Positions 1-10,854 of a DNA stretch of 64,000 nucleotides are shown here, in pieces. The stretch lies in NCBI RefSeq assembly GCF_002807035.1, contig NZ_NIUC01000003.1, positions 422,762 through 486,761 on the forward strand, in the 5' to 3' direction. Both the position numbers and the translations under genes were made by a program. The first letter of the stretch is position 1. Each line of letters opens with the position of its first letter. The notes beneath the pieces were generated by a model that was given only the letters and a program-made list of their open reading frames with translations, was not told where the DNA came from and did no database searches. The DNA comes from Algoriphagus formosus. GTDB lineage: Bacteria > Bacteroidota > Bacteroidia > Cytophagales > Cyclobacteriaceae.

Positions 1-1
1 G

Positions 2-1303
<1,302 letters not shown>

Positions 1304-1317
<14 letters not shown>

Positions 1318-1753
1318 TCAGTCCAATAGCCTCTATTCCTTTGAGTTCTGCTTCACGCATGTATTGAAGCAGAATGACTTGATTTGTCCCTGACTGGATT
1401 TTGAAAGGAAGGGTGTCATAAAGGGTATAAGTACTGCCAAAGCCTTCACCCATTGGTTCTCCATCTATGTCAAATAGCGTTAGATTGATCAATTGATTCT
1501 CCAAAGTCTGTAAGGAAGAGTCTTGAGTGATCAATCTAACGTAAATATTGGCGTAGGGATAATCCTCCTTAAACCTGATTCCGATCAGATTTGGCCCAAA
1601 GCTCTCAGGCAACTCACCAATTTCAAAAATCAAACTGTCCTGTGCAGACCATCCTTGGCTGGGTAGCTTTTGAAAATCCTCATAGACCCTCTCATCCACG
1701 CAAGATGTAAAAGCCAAAAGAAGAATCAGCCCAGCAATGATGCGTTTACTCAT
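1304..1753 (-). CDS. gldH: gliding motility lipoprotein GldH
   Basis: A 149-residue lipoprotein of the GldH family, required for gliding motility in Flavobacterium-type Bacteroidota. The N terminus is a short lipoprotein signal (MSKRIIAGLILLLAFTSC) with Cys18 as the lipidation site, and the rest is a soluble domain of the family's usual length. The frame is open far upstream inside ricT, but the ATG at 1753 is chosen because it places the signal peptide correctly. It overlaps the end of ricT by eight bases, so the two are probably translationally coupled. The PSP1-gldH order is common in this phylum. Non-gliding relatives also keep the gene, so motility is not proven. Confidence 0.85.
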
Positions 1754-3146
1754 TGTTGTTCCCTTTATCATTTGGCTTTTGATTTCTCCTAGGCGGGAAC
1801 TTTCGTTTAGAATTCCCGCTATTTCCTCCATTCTCAGATGATTTTTGCTGAGCTTTTGGAGCAGTATTGGCTTGATTGCTATTATCCGGTCTCGGTTTTG
1901 GCTTTCTCCTAGGATTTTTTCTTCGACCTTGTCCAGCTTGTCCAGCAGATTGATTTCCTTTATTTTGAGGAGTATTCTGTGGTTTGGAAGCTTCCTTTTG
2001 AGGATTCGGATTGGCGCCTGATTGATTTTGGTTTCTTGGGCGATTACGGCTTTTCTTCTTCTTTTTCTTTTTGGCAAACTTCTTATCCAAAAGCTCAAGC
2101 TCTAGGGTGCTTTTAGCAGCCATATCCTCGAGTTCTGTAGATTCATTTACTTGAAGATTGAAGACCTTTTTACCTTGCTCATTTAATTCCAAAATCTCAT
2201 TTACCCGATCACAGGTGATACTGTGCCAATCATTATCATTGTTGTAGCTAAACCACATCATTCTCCTGAAAATATCCGTCTTCTGCAACTTGGCAGGACC
2301 TTGTTCAGTCTGTAGCGGACGTTCTACATTTGGGATGTGTTTGATAGCCTCAATATAGGTGTCGAGCTCATAGTTGAGGCAGCATTTCAAGCGGCCACAT
2401 TGTCCGCTTAATTTGGCTGGGTTCAAACTTAATCGCTGATATCTGGCTGCTGAGGTACTTACGTTTTTGAAATCAACCAACCAAGTCGAGCAACAAAGCT
2501 CCCGACCACAAACCCCGATGCCACCTAGTCTTCCAGCTTCTTGTCGAAGGCTGATTTGGCGCATTTCTACCCGGATTTTGAATTCTCCAGCCAGCAATTT
2601 GATCAACTCTCTAAAATCAACCCGCTCGTCTGCGGAATAATAGAAAGTAGCCTTGCTGTTGTCTGCCTGAAACTCAACATCGGAGAGTTTCATTTTCAAG
2701 CCTAGTTCTTGGATGATTTGTCGGCATCGATAGAGAGAGGGAACCTCCCTATTTTTGGCTTCTTCCCATTTCTCGATGTCTTTTTCATTGGCAACTCGAT
2801 AGATTCGGGTGATGTTGTCATCATCACGAATCTTCCTTTTTTGCATTTGAAGCCGTACCAGTTCACCTTGTAGGGACACATAGCCAATGTGGTGTCCACT
2901 CGGGACATCCACGACTACCGGGTCACCGGTGTGAAGATCGAGGTAATCCACGTTTCGAAAGTATTCCTTTCTGCCACCTTTGAACTTTACCTCAACTATA
3001 TCAAAATTATCGACTGTCGGGATGCCCATGTGGGCAAGCCAGTCGAAAGAATTCATCTTATTACAATCGCTCGTGCCGCAGCTGCCGTTATTTTGACAGC
3101 CGCCGGTACCTCCTGAGGAGGTGGAGCAGCTACTACATCCTGACAT
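1746..3146 (-). CDS. ricT: PSP1/RicT domain protein with basic tail
   Basis: A 466-residue protein of the PSP1 (YaaT/RicT) family. In Bacillus RicT forms an Fe-S complex with YlbF and YmcA that steers RNase Y; the role in Bacteroidota is not settled. The start is Cys-rich (MSGCSSCSTSS, then GGCQNNGSCGTSDC). The core includes FYYSADERVDFRELIKLLA and GGIGVCGRELCCSTWL, and a second Cys cluster, GQCGRLKCCLNYE, follows. The last ~110 residues are low-complexity, rich in Lys, Asn, Pro and Arg, and probably disordered and RNA-binding. It lies 40 bases behind purD on the same strand. Family assignment is firm, function is inference. Confidence 0.85.
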   Translation of the reverse strand: MSGCSSCSTSSGGTGGCQNNGSCGTSDCNKMNSFDWLAHMGIPTVDNFDIVEVKFKGGRKEYFRNVDYLDLHTGDPVVVDVPSGHHIGYVSLQGELVRLQMQKRKIRDDDNITRIYRVANEKDIEKWEEAKNREVPSLYRCRQIIQELGLKMKLSDVEFQADNSKATFYYSADERVDFRELIKLLAGEFKIRVEMRQISLRQEAGRLGGIGVCGRELCCSTWLVDFKNVSTSAARYQRLSLNPAKLSGQCGRLKCCLNYELDTYIEAIKHIPNVERPLQTEQGPAKLQKTDIFRRMMWFSYNNDNDWHSITCDRVNEILELNEQGKKVFNLQVNESTELEDMAAKSTLELELLDKKFAKKKKKKKSRNRPRNQNQSGANPNPQKEASKPQNTPQNKGNQSAGQAGQGRRKNPRRKPKPRPDNSNQANTAPKAQQKSSENGGNSGNSKRKFPPRRNQKPNDKGNNNE

Positions 3147-3186
3147 ATATGTATACAGAGTCTTTAAACTCCGATTAGTTTTGGGT

Positions 3187-4476
3187 TTACTTGATCAATT
3201 TTAAGATATCCTTCCCGATATCTTTTCTGAAGTAATGATCCTTCCATGAGATCTTATTGACCGTTTGGAAGGTGTTTTGAAGGGATTCTTCTAAATCTTT
3301 TCCTCTTCCCGTGACAGCAATGACTCTTCCACCTTGATTGGTCAGTTCACCAGTTTCTTTCCTGCCTGTACCGGCATGGAAAATAATTGCATTCTGAGCA
3401 TCATCGGGAAGGCTGATTGGGTGCCCTTTTTGATAGCTTCCCGGATACCCACCGCTTACCATCACTACCGTGGTAGCATAGTCAGGGGAAATCTCTAAGC
3501 TATAGTCTTTCAAGTTTTCAGTGCCTATAGCCCAAAGTAAATCCAGAAAGTCACTTTCGATACGTGGCAGGACAGCTTCCGTTTCGGGATCGCCCATCCG
3601 TACATTGTATTCGATTACATAAGGTTTGCCTGCCTTATTCATCAATCCGATGAAAAGGAAGCCTTTGTAAGGAATATCTTCGATTGCCAATCCTGCAATC
3701 GTGGGTTTGACGATTTGATCTTCTACCAGTGACATAAACTCCTGATCTGCAAAGATCACGGGACTTACAGCGCCCATGCCTCCTGTATTCAGTCCTGTGT
3801 CACCTTCTCCTATTCTTTTGTAGTCTTTGGCCTCCGGCAAAATTCGATAGCTTTTACCATCTGTTGCCACAAATACAGAGAGTTCGATTCCTGTCAAAAA
3901 CTCTTCCACGACAACTTTTGCAGAAGCTTCGCCAAATTTTTGGTCAAGCAGCATCTCCTTTAAGGAGTCCTTAGCCTCTTCCAGCGTTTGGCAAATTAAT
4001 ACCCCTTTTCCGGCAGCTAATCCATCGGCCTTTAATACGATGGGAAGGTTTTGTTTTTCCAGATATGCCAGTCCTTCTTCAATTTGGTTGGCGTCAAAGG
4101 TTTCGTAGGCAGCGGTAGGAATTCGGTGCCTTTGCATAAATCGCTTTGAAAAGTCCTTGCTTCCTTCGAGTGTGGCTCCCAGTTTGGAGGGGCCTACGAC
4201 CGGTAGATTTCTGGTTTTATCATCTTGAGCTAAGAAGTCTACCAGACCTTTGACCAAGGGCTCCTCGGGTCCTACCACCAAAAGGTTAATTTTATGATGA
4301 AGGACGGCCTCTTTGATTTTTTCAAAATCAGCAACTCCAATGGAAAGATTGGTAGCGATTTGGGCAGTCCCTGCATTTCCGGGTGCTACGAAAAGTTGAT
4401 CACATTTTGGGCTTTGTGCAATTTTCCATGCGAAGGCGTGTTCCCGGCCTCCGCTTCCTAGCAAGAGTATATTCAT
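3187..4476 (-). CDS. purD: phosphoribosylamine--glycine ligase
   Basis: Second step of purine synthesis: ATP-dependent joining of glycine to phosphoribosylamine to give GAR. The 429 residues match the usual length. The N-terminal domain has MNILLLGSGGREHAFAWK, the ATP-grasp domain contains ADGLAAGKGV and GEGDTGLNTGGMGAVSP, and the metal/ATP-binding NVRMGDPETEAVLP precedes the C-terminal domain. It starts 15 bases after recQ on the same strand and looks like the second gene of a recQ-purD-ricT-gldH run. No disruption is visible. Confidence 0.95.
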   Translation of the reverse strand: MNILLLGSGGREHAFAWKIAQSPKCDQLFVAPGNAGTAQIATNLSIGVADFEKIKEAVLHHKINLLVVGPEEPLVKGLVDFLAQDDKTRNLPVVGPSKLGATLEGSKDFSKRFMQRHRIPTAAYETFDANQIEEGLAYLEKQNLPIVLKADGLAAGKGVLICQTLEEAKDSLKEMLLDQKFGEASAKVVVEEFLTGIELSVFVATDGKSYRILPEAKDYKRIGEGDTGLNTGGMGAVSPVIFADQEFMSLVEDQIVKPTIAGLAIEDIPYKGFLFIGLMNKAGKPYVIEYNVRMGDPETEAVLPRIESDFLDLLWAIGTENLKDYSLEISPDYATTVVMVSGGYPGSYQKGHPISLPDDAQNAIIFHAGTGRKETGELTNQGGRVIAVTGRGKDLEESLQNTFQTVNKISWKDHYFRKDIGKDILKLIK

Positions 4477-4491
4477 TGAGTAATGTCTAAT

Positions 4492-6672
4492 TTAATTGGC
4501 GTGCTCTGAAATAAATTTGATTCGATAGACCCGCAGTTCGTCCTCTGCAAAGTCCTCATCCTCAAGTTCTTCAAGGGCAGGTTTTATATGATCGCTTTCT
4601 GCGGTCATAAAATAATCATGGAGAATCTCCTCGCGCTCCTCGTCCATGATATGCTCGATGTAATAATCGATGTTCAACTTGGTACCTGAGTAGATGATCT
4701 GTTCAATCTCTTGAAGCAGTTCATTCATACTGAGGTTGAGGTTTTCAGCAATCTCATCCAAGTCGATTTTACGGTCGATTTGTTGGATGATGGAGATTTT
4801 CACTTTGGACCGGGAACCGGCAGTCTTCACTACCACTTCCGAAGCTGTCTCAATCTCATTCTCTTCTACATAGTTGGCGATGAGTTTGAGAAAGGGCCCA
4901 CCAAATTTAGCTACTTTTCCCATACCAACCCCGTTAATCTGCGCGAGTTCATCGCGGGTGGTAGGGTAGATGGTGGCCATTTCTTCCAAGGAAGGATCTT
5001 GGAAAATGACGTAAGGAGGTAGTCCTTTGGCTCGGGCTACTTTTTTTCTTTCTGCTTTGAGCAGTTCAAATAGCTTTTCATCATAGGCTACTCCTCCCGA
5101 ACTCACCTCGACTTCCGGCTGCTCGTTTTCCATTTCTCGCTCGAAATCATGATCTTTGAAGAAATCTACCGAGTAAGGAGCCTCTAGGAATGCCTTTCCT
5201 TTCTTAGAAACTTTCAGCGTTCCGTAGTTTTCGATGTCTTTTTCTAGAAAATTAAAAACCAATGCCTGTCGTAAAATGGAGGTCCAGGTCTTTGCGGTTT
5301 CTTCAGAGCCTTTTCCGTAAACGGCCAGCTTATCATGCTTGTAGCTTTGGATGTAGTCATTCATTTGACCGGTAATCACATCCACGAGGTGTTCTAAACC
5401 AAATCGCTCTTTAGTCTGAATGGCAGCTTCCAAAGCAATTTGAAGGAAATCCATTCCCTCGAAAGTTTCGCGGTCTCGCTTACAATTGTCACAATATCCG
5501 CAGTCTTCATTTAAGGTCTCCCCGAAGTAGTTTAGGATGAATTTCCTTCTACAAACGCCCGTCTCTGCGTATGCCGCCATTTCTTGAAGAAGAATTCGGG
5601 CATTTTCACGCTCCGTGACGGCTTTATCCTTGTTGAATTTATCAAGCTTGACGATATCCTCATATCGGTAAAACATCAAGCAGTGACCTTCCAGACCATC
5701 TCTTCCTGCTCTACCTGTTTCCTGATAATAGCCCTCTAGTGATTTGGGTACATCATAATGGATGACATAGCGTACATCGGGCTTGTCAATCCCCATTCCA
5801 AAAGCAATGGTCGCTACGATTACATCGACCTCCTCATTTAGAAAATCATCTTGATTTTTGATCCGTACAGCTCCATCCAATCCAGCATGATATGGGGCTG
5901 CATTGATTTGATTCACACGAAGGAGATCTGCAATTTCCTCTACTTTCTTTCTACTTAGACAGTAGATAATGCCTGATTTCCCTTTATGCGACTTGATGAA
6001 TTTGATCAGCTGCTTTTTAGTCTCATTCTTTGATTTTGGACGTACTTCGTAAAAAAGATTTGTCCGATTAAATGAGGACTTAAATATATCAGCACTTTCC
6101 ATCTGCAGATTTCGCTGAATATCCTGCTGTACTTTTGGAGTAGCAGTCGCGGTCAGAGCAATGATGGGAAGATTGGGGGCGATTTGATAGACAATGGATT
6201 TGATTCTTCGATACTCAGGTCGGAAATCATGTCCCCACTCCGAGATACAGTGTGCCTCATCAATAGCCACGAAACTGATCTTCGCTGATTTTAGGAATTC
6301 TACATTTTCCTCCTTCGTAAGGGATTCAGGTGCGACATAGAGTAACTTGGTCTTTTCAGCCAAAACCTCCGATTTGACTCGATTGGACTCTGACTTACTG
6401 AGGGTCGAGTTCAGAAAGTGGGCATTGATACCAATGGCATTTAACTGATCCACCTGGTTTTTCATCAAGGCTATCAGTGGAGAAATCACGATGGCAGTAC
6501 CATCACGGACCACGGCAGGCAGCTGATAGCAGAGTGACTTACCAGCTCCGGTAGGCATGATGACGAAGGTATTACGATCCTTCAGGAGGTTATCTACAAT
6601 TGGTTCTTGATTGCCTCTGAATTGGCTAAAACCAAATATTTCTTTTAAATCCGATTTGACTTTTTCTTCCAC
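4492..6672 (-). CDS. recQ: ATP-dependent DNA helicase RecQ
   Basis: A 3'-5' DNA helicase for recombination and fork repair, 726 residues. Visible in order are Walker A GAGKSLCYQLPA near residue 45, the DEAH box AIDEAHCISEWGHDFRPEY near 140, motif VI YYQETGRAGRDG, a zinc module (CRRKFILNYFGE with CGYCDNC), a winged-helix region, and an HRDC domain (PPYVIFQDPSLEEMA and INGVGMGKVAKFG). A ~110-residue acidic C-terminal extension follows, as in many Bacteroidota RecQ proteins. The start codon is GTG. It is divergent from kpsF, with facing promoters between them. Confidence 0.95.
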   Translation of the reverse strand: MEEKVKSDLKEIFGFSQFRGNQEPIVDNLLKDRNTFVIMPTGAGKSLCYQLPAVVRDGTAIVISPLIALMKNQVDQLNAIGINAHFLNSTLSKSESNRVKSEVLAEKTKLLYVAPESLTKEENVEFLKSAKISFVAIDEAHCISEWGHDFRPEYRRIKSIVYQIAPNLPIIALTATATPKVQQDIQRNLQMESADIFKSSFNRTNLFYEVRPKSKNETKKQLIKFIKSHKGKSGIIYCLSRKKVEEIADLLRVNQINAAPYHAGLDGAVRIKNQDDFLNEEVDVIVATIAFGMGIDKPDVRYVIHYDVPKSLEGYYQETGRAGRDGLEGHCLMFYRYEDIVKLDKFNKDKAVTERENARILLQEMAAYAETGVCRRKFILNYFGETLNEDCGYCDNCKRDRETFEGMDFLQIALEAAIQTKERFGLEHLVDVITGQMNDYIQSYKHDKLAVYGKGSEETAKTWTSILRQALVFNFLEKDIENYGTLKVSKKGKAFLEAPYSVDFFKDHDFEREMENEQPEVEVSSGGVAYDEKLFELLKAERKKVARAKGLPPYVIFQDPSLEEMATIYPTTRDELAQINGVGMGKVAKFGGPFLKLIANYVEENEIETASEVVVKTAGSRSKVKISIIQQIDRKIDLDEIAENLNLSMNELLQEIEQIIYSGTKLNIDYYIEHIMDEEREEILHDYFMTAESDHIKPALEELEDEDFAEDELRVYRIKFISEHAN

Positions 6673-6724
6673 AGGAACGGGTGCTTTACAGTAATCTGAA
6701 AACGGGATTGATCGATTAGTTTTA

Positions 6725-6732
6725 TACCTTTG
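6725..6732 (+). promoter_or_regulatory. putative Bacteroidota -7 element for kpsF
   Basis: TACCTTTG matches the Bacteroidota TAnnTTTG -7 consensus and would put the transcript start about 22 bases before the TTG start of kpsF. No well-spaced -33 TTTG is visible. It almost abuts the opposing recQ element. Confidence 0.5.
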
Positions 6733-6734
6733 TT

Positions 6735-6742
6735 CAAAATTA
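6735..6742 (-). promoter_or_regulatory. putative Bacteroidota -7 element for recQ
   Basis: On the minus strand this reads TAATTTTG, a full match to TAnnTTTG, about 63 bases before the recQ GTG start. The two divergent elements are separated by only two bases, so polymerase binding at one would be expected to block the other. Confidence 0.45.
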
Positions 6743-6761
6743 GTGATTAACGCAGGTAAAA

Positions 6762-7730
6762 TTGAATTTAGCGAAAAATATTAGAAATACTGCCACGAGA
6801 GTTTTGCAAAATGAGGCAGATTCGATCAAAAACTTGATTTCATTGCTTGATGAGGACTTCGAGGCCTGTGTTTCCACTATTTTAGAATCCAAAGGGCGTG
6901 TAGTCGTTACAGGAGTAGGAAAGAGCGCCATCATTGCTAATAAAATTGTAGCTACGCTGAATTCTACCGGCACCCCAGCACTTTTTATGCATGCTGCTGA
7001 TGCTATTCATGGCGACTTGGGAATGGTGCAGCGAGAAGATGTGGTAATCTGCATTTCCAAAAGCGGCAATACGCCTGAGATCAAAGTCCTCGTTCCCTTA
7101 CTGAAGAAAAGAGGTTCCATTCTAGTCGCCTTGGTGAGCAACACTCAAAGCTATCTCGCTGAGCAGGCCACATTTGTCTTGAATGCAACCATCAAGGAGG
7201 AAGCCTGTCCGCTTAATTTAGCACCGACCAGTAGTACCACCGCCCATTTGGCTTTAGGTGATGCTTTGGCGGTTTGCTTGCTTGAAGCAAAAGGCTTTAC
7301 CTCGGACGATTTTGCTGAATATCATCCGGGTGGAGCATTAGGAAAGCAGCTTTACCTGAAAGTAGAAGATGTAATTCGTCAGGACGAAATTCCGGTTGTG
7401 CAAGAAGATGCCGGCATTCCGGAAGTGATCGTAGAAATATCTGGGAAAAGACTAGGTGCTACTGCAGTAGAGGATTCTCAAGGAAAACTGGTAGGTATAA
7501 TTACCGATGGAGATCTTCGAAGAATGCTTCAGAAGACCTTGAATATTCAGTCTCTCAAAGCTTCTGACATCATGACTCAAAGTCCCAAGACTATTGCAAA
7601 AGAAGAGTATGCTATTCGGGCCTTGAATGTCATGAAAGCACACAATATTACACAGCTGGTAGCTTTAGATGGGGAAAAAATCGCAGGATTTGTTCATATT
7701 CACGAACTAATGAAAGAAGGAATCGTCTAA
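6762..7730 (+). CDS. kpsF: KpsF/GutQ-type arabinose-5-phosphate isomerase
   Basis: Probably interconverts ribulose 5-phosphate and arabinose 5-phosphate, the first step toward Kdo for lipopolysaccharide. The 322 residues hold an N-terminal SIS domain (VTGVGKSAIIANKIVATLNSTG and the phosphate-binding CISKSGNTPEI), the LAPTSSTTAHLALGDALA stretch typical of this family, and two CBS domains (about 205-320). The TTG start is accepted because an AGG lies five bases upstream and the sequence aligns from its first residue. It is followed eight bases later by manC, so the two are likely cotranscribed cell-surface sugar genes. Confidence 0.9.
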   Translation: MNLAKNIRNTATRVLQNEADSIKNLISLLDEDFEACVSTILESKGRVVVTGVGKSAIIANKIVATLNSTGTPALFMHAADAIHGDLGMVQREDVVICISKSGNTPEIKVLVPLLKKRGSILVALVSNTQSYLAEQATFVLNATIKEEACPLNLAPTSSTTAHLALGDALAVCLLEAKGFTSDDFAEYHPGGALGKQLYLKVEDVIRQDEIPVVQEDAGIPEVIVEISGKRLGATAVEDSQGKLVGIITDGDLRRMLQKTLNIQSLKASDIMTQSPKTIAKEEYAIRALNVMKAHNITQLVALDGEKIAGFVHIHELMKEGIV

Positions 7731-7738
7731 AATGATTC

Positions 7739-8812
7739 ATGCACAATAAACCCTACATAGTCATCATGGCCGGGGGAATAGGTTCCCGTTTTTGGCCTTA
7801 TAGCCGCAGAAAGCGGCCAAAGCAATTTTTGGATATTTTGGGTACTGGAAGGACACTCCTTCAGATGACCTACGATCGATTTAGACAGTTGGCAAGTCCC
7901 GAGCAGTTTTTTGTGATTACCTATCGGAAATACGTGGACTTGGTTAAGGAACAATTACCTGAACTTCAAGATTATCAGATTCTTAGCGAACCGAACCGGA
8001 AAAATACCGCGCCTTGTATCGCCTATGCAGGCTATAAAATCCATTCCATTGATCCCAATGCCACGATGATTATCACTCCTTCGGATCACTTGATTCAGCA
8101 GGAGAATAAGTTTTTTAAATCTATCAAAAAAGCGCTCGCGGCAGCCAATGAACCGGGTCGCTTAGTGACACTTGGTATCAAGCCCAATCGTCCCGAGACA
8201 GGATACGGTTATATCCAATATGTAGAAGGTAGTGGAAAGGATGCGCTTAAAGTCAAGACTTTTACCGAAAAACCCAATATCAAATTAGCAAAAGCTTTTA
8301 TTGATAGCGGTGATTTTGTCTGGAATTCAGGGATATTTATCTGGAAGTGTGCGAGCCTTATTCAGGCCATGGAAAAACACATGCCGGATCTCGCTGAGGT
8401 TTTCCAGGAAGGGGAGGAGCACTTTGGTTCGGAACGTGAAGCAGACTTTATCACCAAGGCCTACTTGCAGTTTAAAAATATCTCGGTAGACTATGGTTTG
8501 ATGGAAAAATCGTCAGATGTCTACGTGATTCTCGGCGATTTTTTGTGGTCAGATTTGGGTTCCTGGCAAAGCCTGCACGAGGTTAGAGAGCAGGATGAGG
8601 ACGAAAATGTCATCGAAGGCAACGTCATGCTTTACGGTACTAAAAAGAGCTACATCAAGTCTGACTCCGGAAAACTAATTGTAGTCGAAGGTCTTGAAAA
8701 TTACCTAGTTAGCGATACAGATAATGTGCTATTGATTTGTCCGCTAGATGGGGAAAAGCGCTTCCGTCAGTTTGTAAGTAATGCCCGGAAAAAAGGCGAA
8801 GATTACGTTTAG
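7739..8812 (+). CDS. manC: mannose-1-phosphate guanylyltransferase
   Basis: Makes GDP-mannose from mannose 1-phosphate and GTP for polysaccharide synthesis. The 357 residues cover only the nucleotidyltransferase part and lack the C-terminal isomerase domain of bifunctional ManC/AlgA enzymes. The signature loop MAGGIGSRFWPYSRRKRPKQF is at residues 10-30, SEPNRKNTAPCIAYA follows, then ITPSDHLI, TFTEKPN and NSGIFIWK, with FLWSDLGSW toward the end. It overlaps the end of the convergent rRNA methyltransferase gene by four bases. The gene symbol is by similarity of function. Confidence 0.9.
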   Translation: MHNKPYIVIMAGGIGSRFWPYSRRKRPKQFLDILGTGRTLLQMTYDRFRQLASPEQFFVITYRKYVDLVKEQLPELQDYQILSEPNRKNTAPCIAYAGYKIHSIDPNATMIITPSDHLIQQENKFFKSIKKALAAANEPGRLVTLGIKPNRPETGYGYIQYVEGSGKDALKVKTFTEKPNIKLAKAFIDSGDFVWNSGIFIWKCASLIQAMEKHMPDLAEVFQEGEEHFGSEREADFITKAYLQFKNISVDYGLMEKSSDVYVILGDFLWSDLGSWQSLHEVREQDEDENVIEGNVMLYGTKKSYIKSDSGKLIVVEGLENYLVSDTDNVLLICPLDGEKRFRQFVSNARKKGEDYV

Positions 8813-9585
8813 CCTTTGCGCTGACGGATGACCTCGTAGATCGCTACTCCCGCAGATACGGACACGTTCAAGCTGTCAATATTCCCACTCATCGGTATTT
8901 TGACTCGCTCATCTACGATATTCAGAATCTCTTCTGAAATTCCGTTTTCTTCAGAGCCAAGAATCATTGCAACCGGTCCTGAAAAATCCGCTTCATACAT
9001 TTCCTTTTCAGACTTTTCTGTGACGGCCACCAGCGAAAGTCCCATTTTTTGAAGGTCACGGCAAGCAAAGAAAAGGTTTTTAACTCGTGCCACCGGAAGG
9101 AAATTTAAAGCTCCTGCAGAAGTTTTGACCGCCTCAGCATTGATTTGGGCGCTACCTTTCTCAGGAATAACCAAAGCATCGACTCCAGCACATTCGGCTG
9201 TCCGGGCTATAGCTCCAAAGTTTCGAACATCGGTAATTTGATCCAATACCAATAGCAGGGGAGACTTTCCTACTGCATAGCAATTGTCAATGACATGATC
9301 CAGGGAGGCGTAGGTGATCGAAGAGAGATGAGCAATTACTCCCTGATGGTTTTTTCGGGTGATGCGGTTTAGCTTACCCTCAGGTACTCGGACGATCGGG
9401 ATTCCTGCTTGCTTACTTTCTTTCAAAAGCTCTTTGATCAGGTCATTATTGGACTCTTTCTGAACGAGTATCTTGTCGATTTCCCGCCCTGCATGGATTG
9501 CCTCCATCACAGCTCGAGTTCCAAAAATAAAATCTTTATCGTGTTCGCCTTTTTCGATCAAAAAGCCATCTTTCCGCTTCTCCAT
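8809..9585 (-). CDS. rlmB: 23S rRNA 2'-O-ribose methyltransferase, RlmB/TrmH type
   Basis: SpoU/TrmH-family enzyme that methylates a guanosine ribose in 23S rRNA using S-adenosylmethionine. The N-terminal substrate-binding part has FIFGTRAVMEAI, and the SPOUT knot motifs are DQITDVRNFGAIARTAECAG, ILGSEENGIS and IPMSGNIDSLNVSVSAGVAIYEV. The ATG at 9585 is preferred over the TTG at 9606 because family members begin near this point, giving 258 residues. The start lies inside the end of the upstream GWxTD gene on the same strand, so translation is likely coupled. Confidence 0.9.
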   Translation of the reverse strand: MEKRKDGFLIEKGEHDKDFIFGTRAVMEAIHAGREIDKILVQKESNNDLIKELLKESKQAGIPIVRVPEGKLNRITRKNHQGVIAHLSSITYASLDHVIDNCYAVGKSPLLLVLDQITDVRNFGAIARTAECAGVDALVIPEKGSAQINAEAVKTSAGALNFLPVARVKNLFFACRDLQKMGLSLVAVTEKSEKEMYEADFSGPVAMILGSEENGISEEILNIVDERVKIPMSGNIDSLNVSVSAGVAIYEVIRQRKG

Positions 9586-10793
9586 TGGGATATATTTTTG
9601 AACCAAACTGGCTGGTAGGCACGGGATCGGTTCAGCGTGTAATAGTGTGGGGTGAGTATATTTTTTACCCGGGCAAAGGTAAAGCGAATTTTCGAACTTT
9701 CACCGATTCCCTGATAGCTCCAGATTTCTCGATCCAAAGAAAAAGTAACTTCCTGTGGAGGCCCCATGATGATATAGACCATTCCTTTGTCAGTTTTCCA
9801 CCCTTCCTTGAAATCGGTGAAGAGAATATTTGCAAATTCCACCTGACGAAAATACTCCCGAATCAATTCTTTGGCCGTTTCTGGGTTTCTAGTAAGCTTA
9901 AGCCAATATTCGTCAAGAGCTTTCTTTTTGTCGGAAGCTGCCAGTAAATCTTCGTGTTCCTTTCTTGTCGAAATGTAAGTGACCATCTCTACCATTTCAT
10001 CCCAATCCTTCACTTTCGGAAAGGCTTCATGCGTAGTTTTAAGCAAAAGGCCTGAAGCCTCAGCTGTGTCCTGCTGAAAGAAATAATAACCCAATTGGTC
10101 GAGTTGCTTGGGGATATTTTCCAGAAAATCTCCCTGATCCACTACTTCCAATTCCTTTGGCACAGGTGCTGGTTTGGTTTCCATAGGAGGGTAGGGTACA
10201 TCGAAATTCATGGGATAATAAAAGGAATGAAGAGTAGGTCCTTGGGTGGTTTTGAAAAGTAGGGCCTCTCCGGCATTCAGGTAATTTTGGTCAAAAGGGA
10301 CTTCATTTGCATAGTAGGCCCCGAAGGTTGGATGGGATTCAACAAAAGCACTTTTCAGATCAATATGATAATGATATTCATCACCTTGCCGCGTGTCTAA
10401 GGCCGTAAAAAGCACCATGAGTTGCTCTTTTCCCTCCTCGATTGTAATGGTTTTCTCAAAAACCCAATGCCGGTCTGTGTCATAGACCAAATCAGCCGGA
10501 CCGAAAAGCTGCGTATCCTCTGGCTCAATGGGGATGTCATAGCTATCCAAAAGCGCATAGGAAAAGCTGTAGGCATTGTATTCGGGATTTTCTTCAATTT
10601 TCTCAGCGATAAACTGCACTTTGAATTGCGTCTCACTCATCTGTACAGGAATGATTTTCAAGCCCAAACGGGAATAGCGGGAATATCGAAGAGCTTGGTT
10701 GATATTGCTGAGGGACTTTTGCGCTAGCGATTGAAATGGGAGAGAGATAATCAGTAGAAAAAATATCCGAACAAGGAGGTTTTTCTGCATCAT
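9558..10793 (-). CDS. GWxTD domain-containing secreted protein
   Basis: A Bacteroidota protein of the GWxTD-domain family with no known biochemical role. From the ATG at 10793 it has 411 residues, beginning with a Sec signal peptide (hydrophobic core LLVRIFFLLIISLPF, likely cleavage after SLA). The naming motif is GWKTDKGMVYIIMGPPQEV near residue 345. The middle resembles a beta-rich, possibly Ig-like segment; this is inference. It is transcribed together with rlmB, which begins 28 bases before this gene ends, and is divergent from a methyltransferase gene. Confidence 0.8.
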   Translation of the reverse strand: MMQKNLLVRIFFLLIISLPFQSLAQKSLSNINQALRYSRYSRLGLKIIPVQMSETQFKVQFIAEKIEENPEYNAYSFSYALLDSYDIPIEPEDTQLFGPADLVYDTDRHWVFEKTITIEEGKEQLMVLFTALDTRQGDEYHYHIDLKSAFVESHPTFGAYYANEVPFDQNYLNAGEALLFKTTQGPTLHSFYYPMNFDVPYPPMETKPAPVPKELEVVDQGDFLENIPKQLDQLGYYFFQQDTAEASGLLLKTTHEAFPKVKDWDEMVEMVTYISTRKEHEDLLAASDKKKALDEYWLKLTRNPETAKELIREYFRQVEFANILFTDFKEGWKTDKGMVYIIMGPPQEVTFSLDREIWSYQGIGESSKIRFTFARVKNILTPHYYTLNRSRAYQPVWFKNISQWRSGKMAF

Positions 10794-10826
10794 GGGTTCA
10801 AATTCTAGGGTTTTAAAAATTAAACT

Positions 10827-10834
10827 TACTTTTG
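10827..10834 (+). promoter_or_regulatory. putative -7 element before the methyltransferase gene
   Basis: TACTTTTG matches TAnnTTTG and would start transcription about 14 bases before the ATG at 10855. No clear -33 TTTG is seen at the expected spacing. Confidence 0.4.
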
Positions 10835-10854
10835 CCAAAATAGTAAAATTTTAC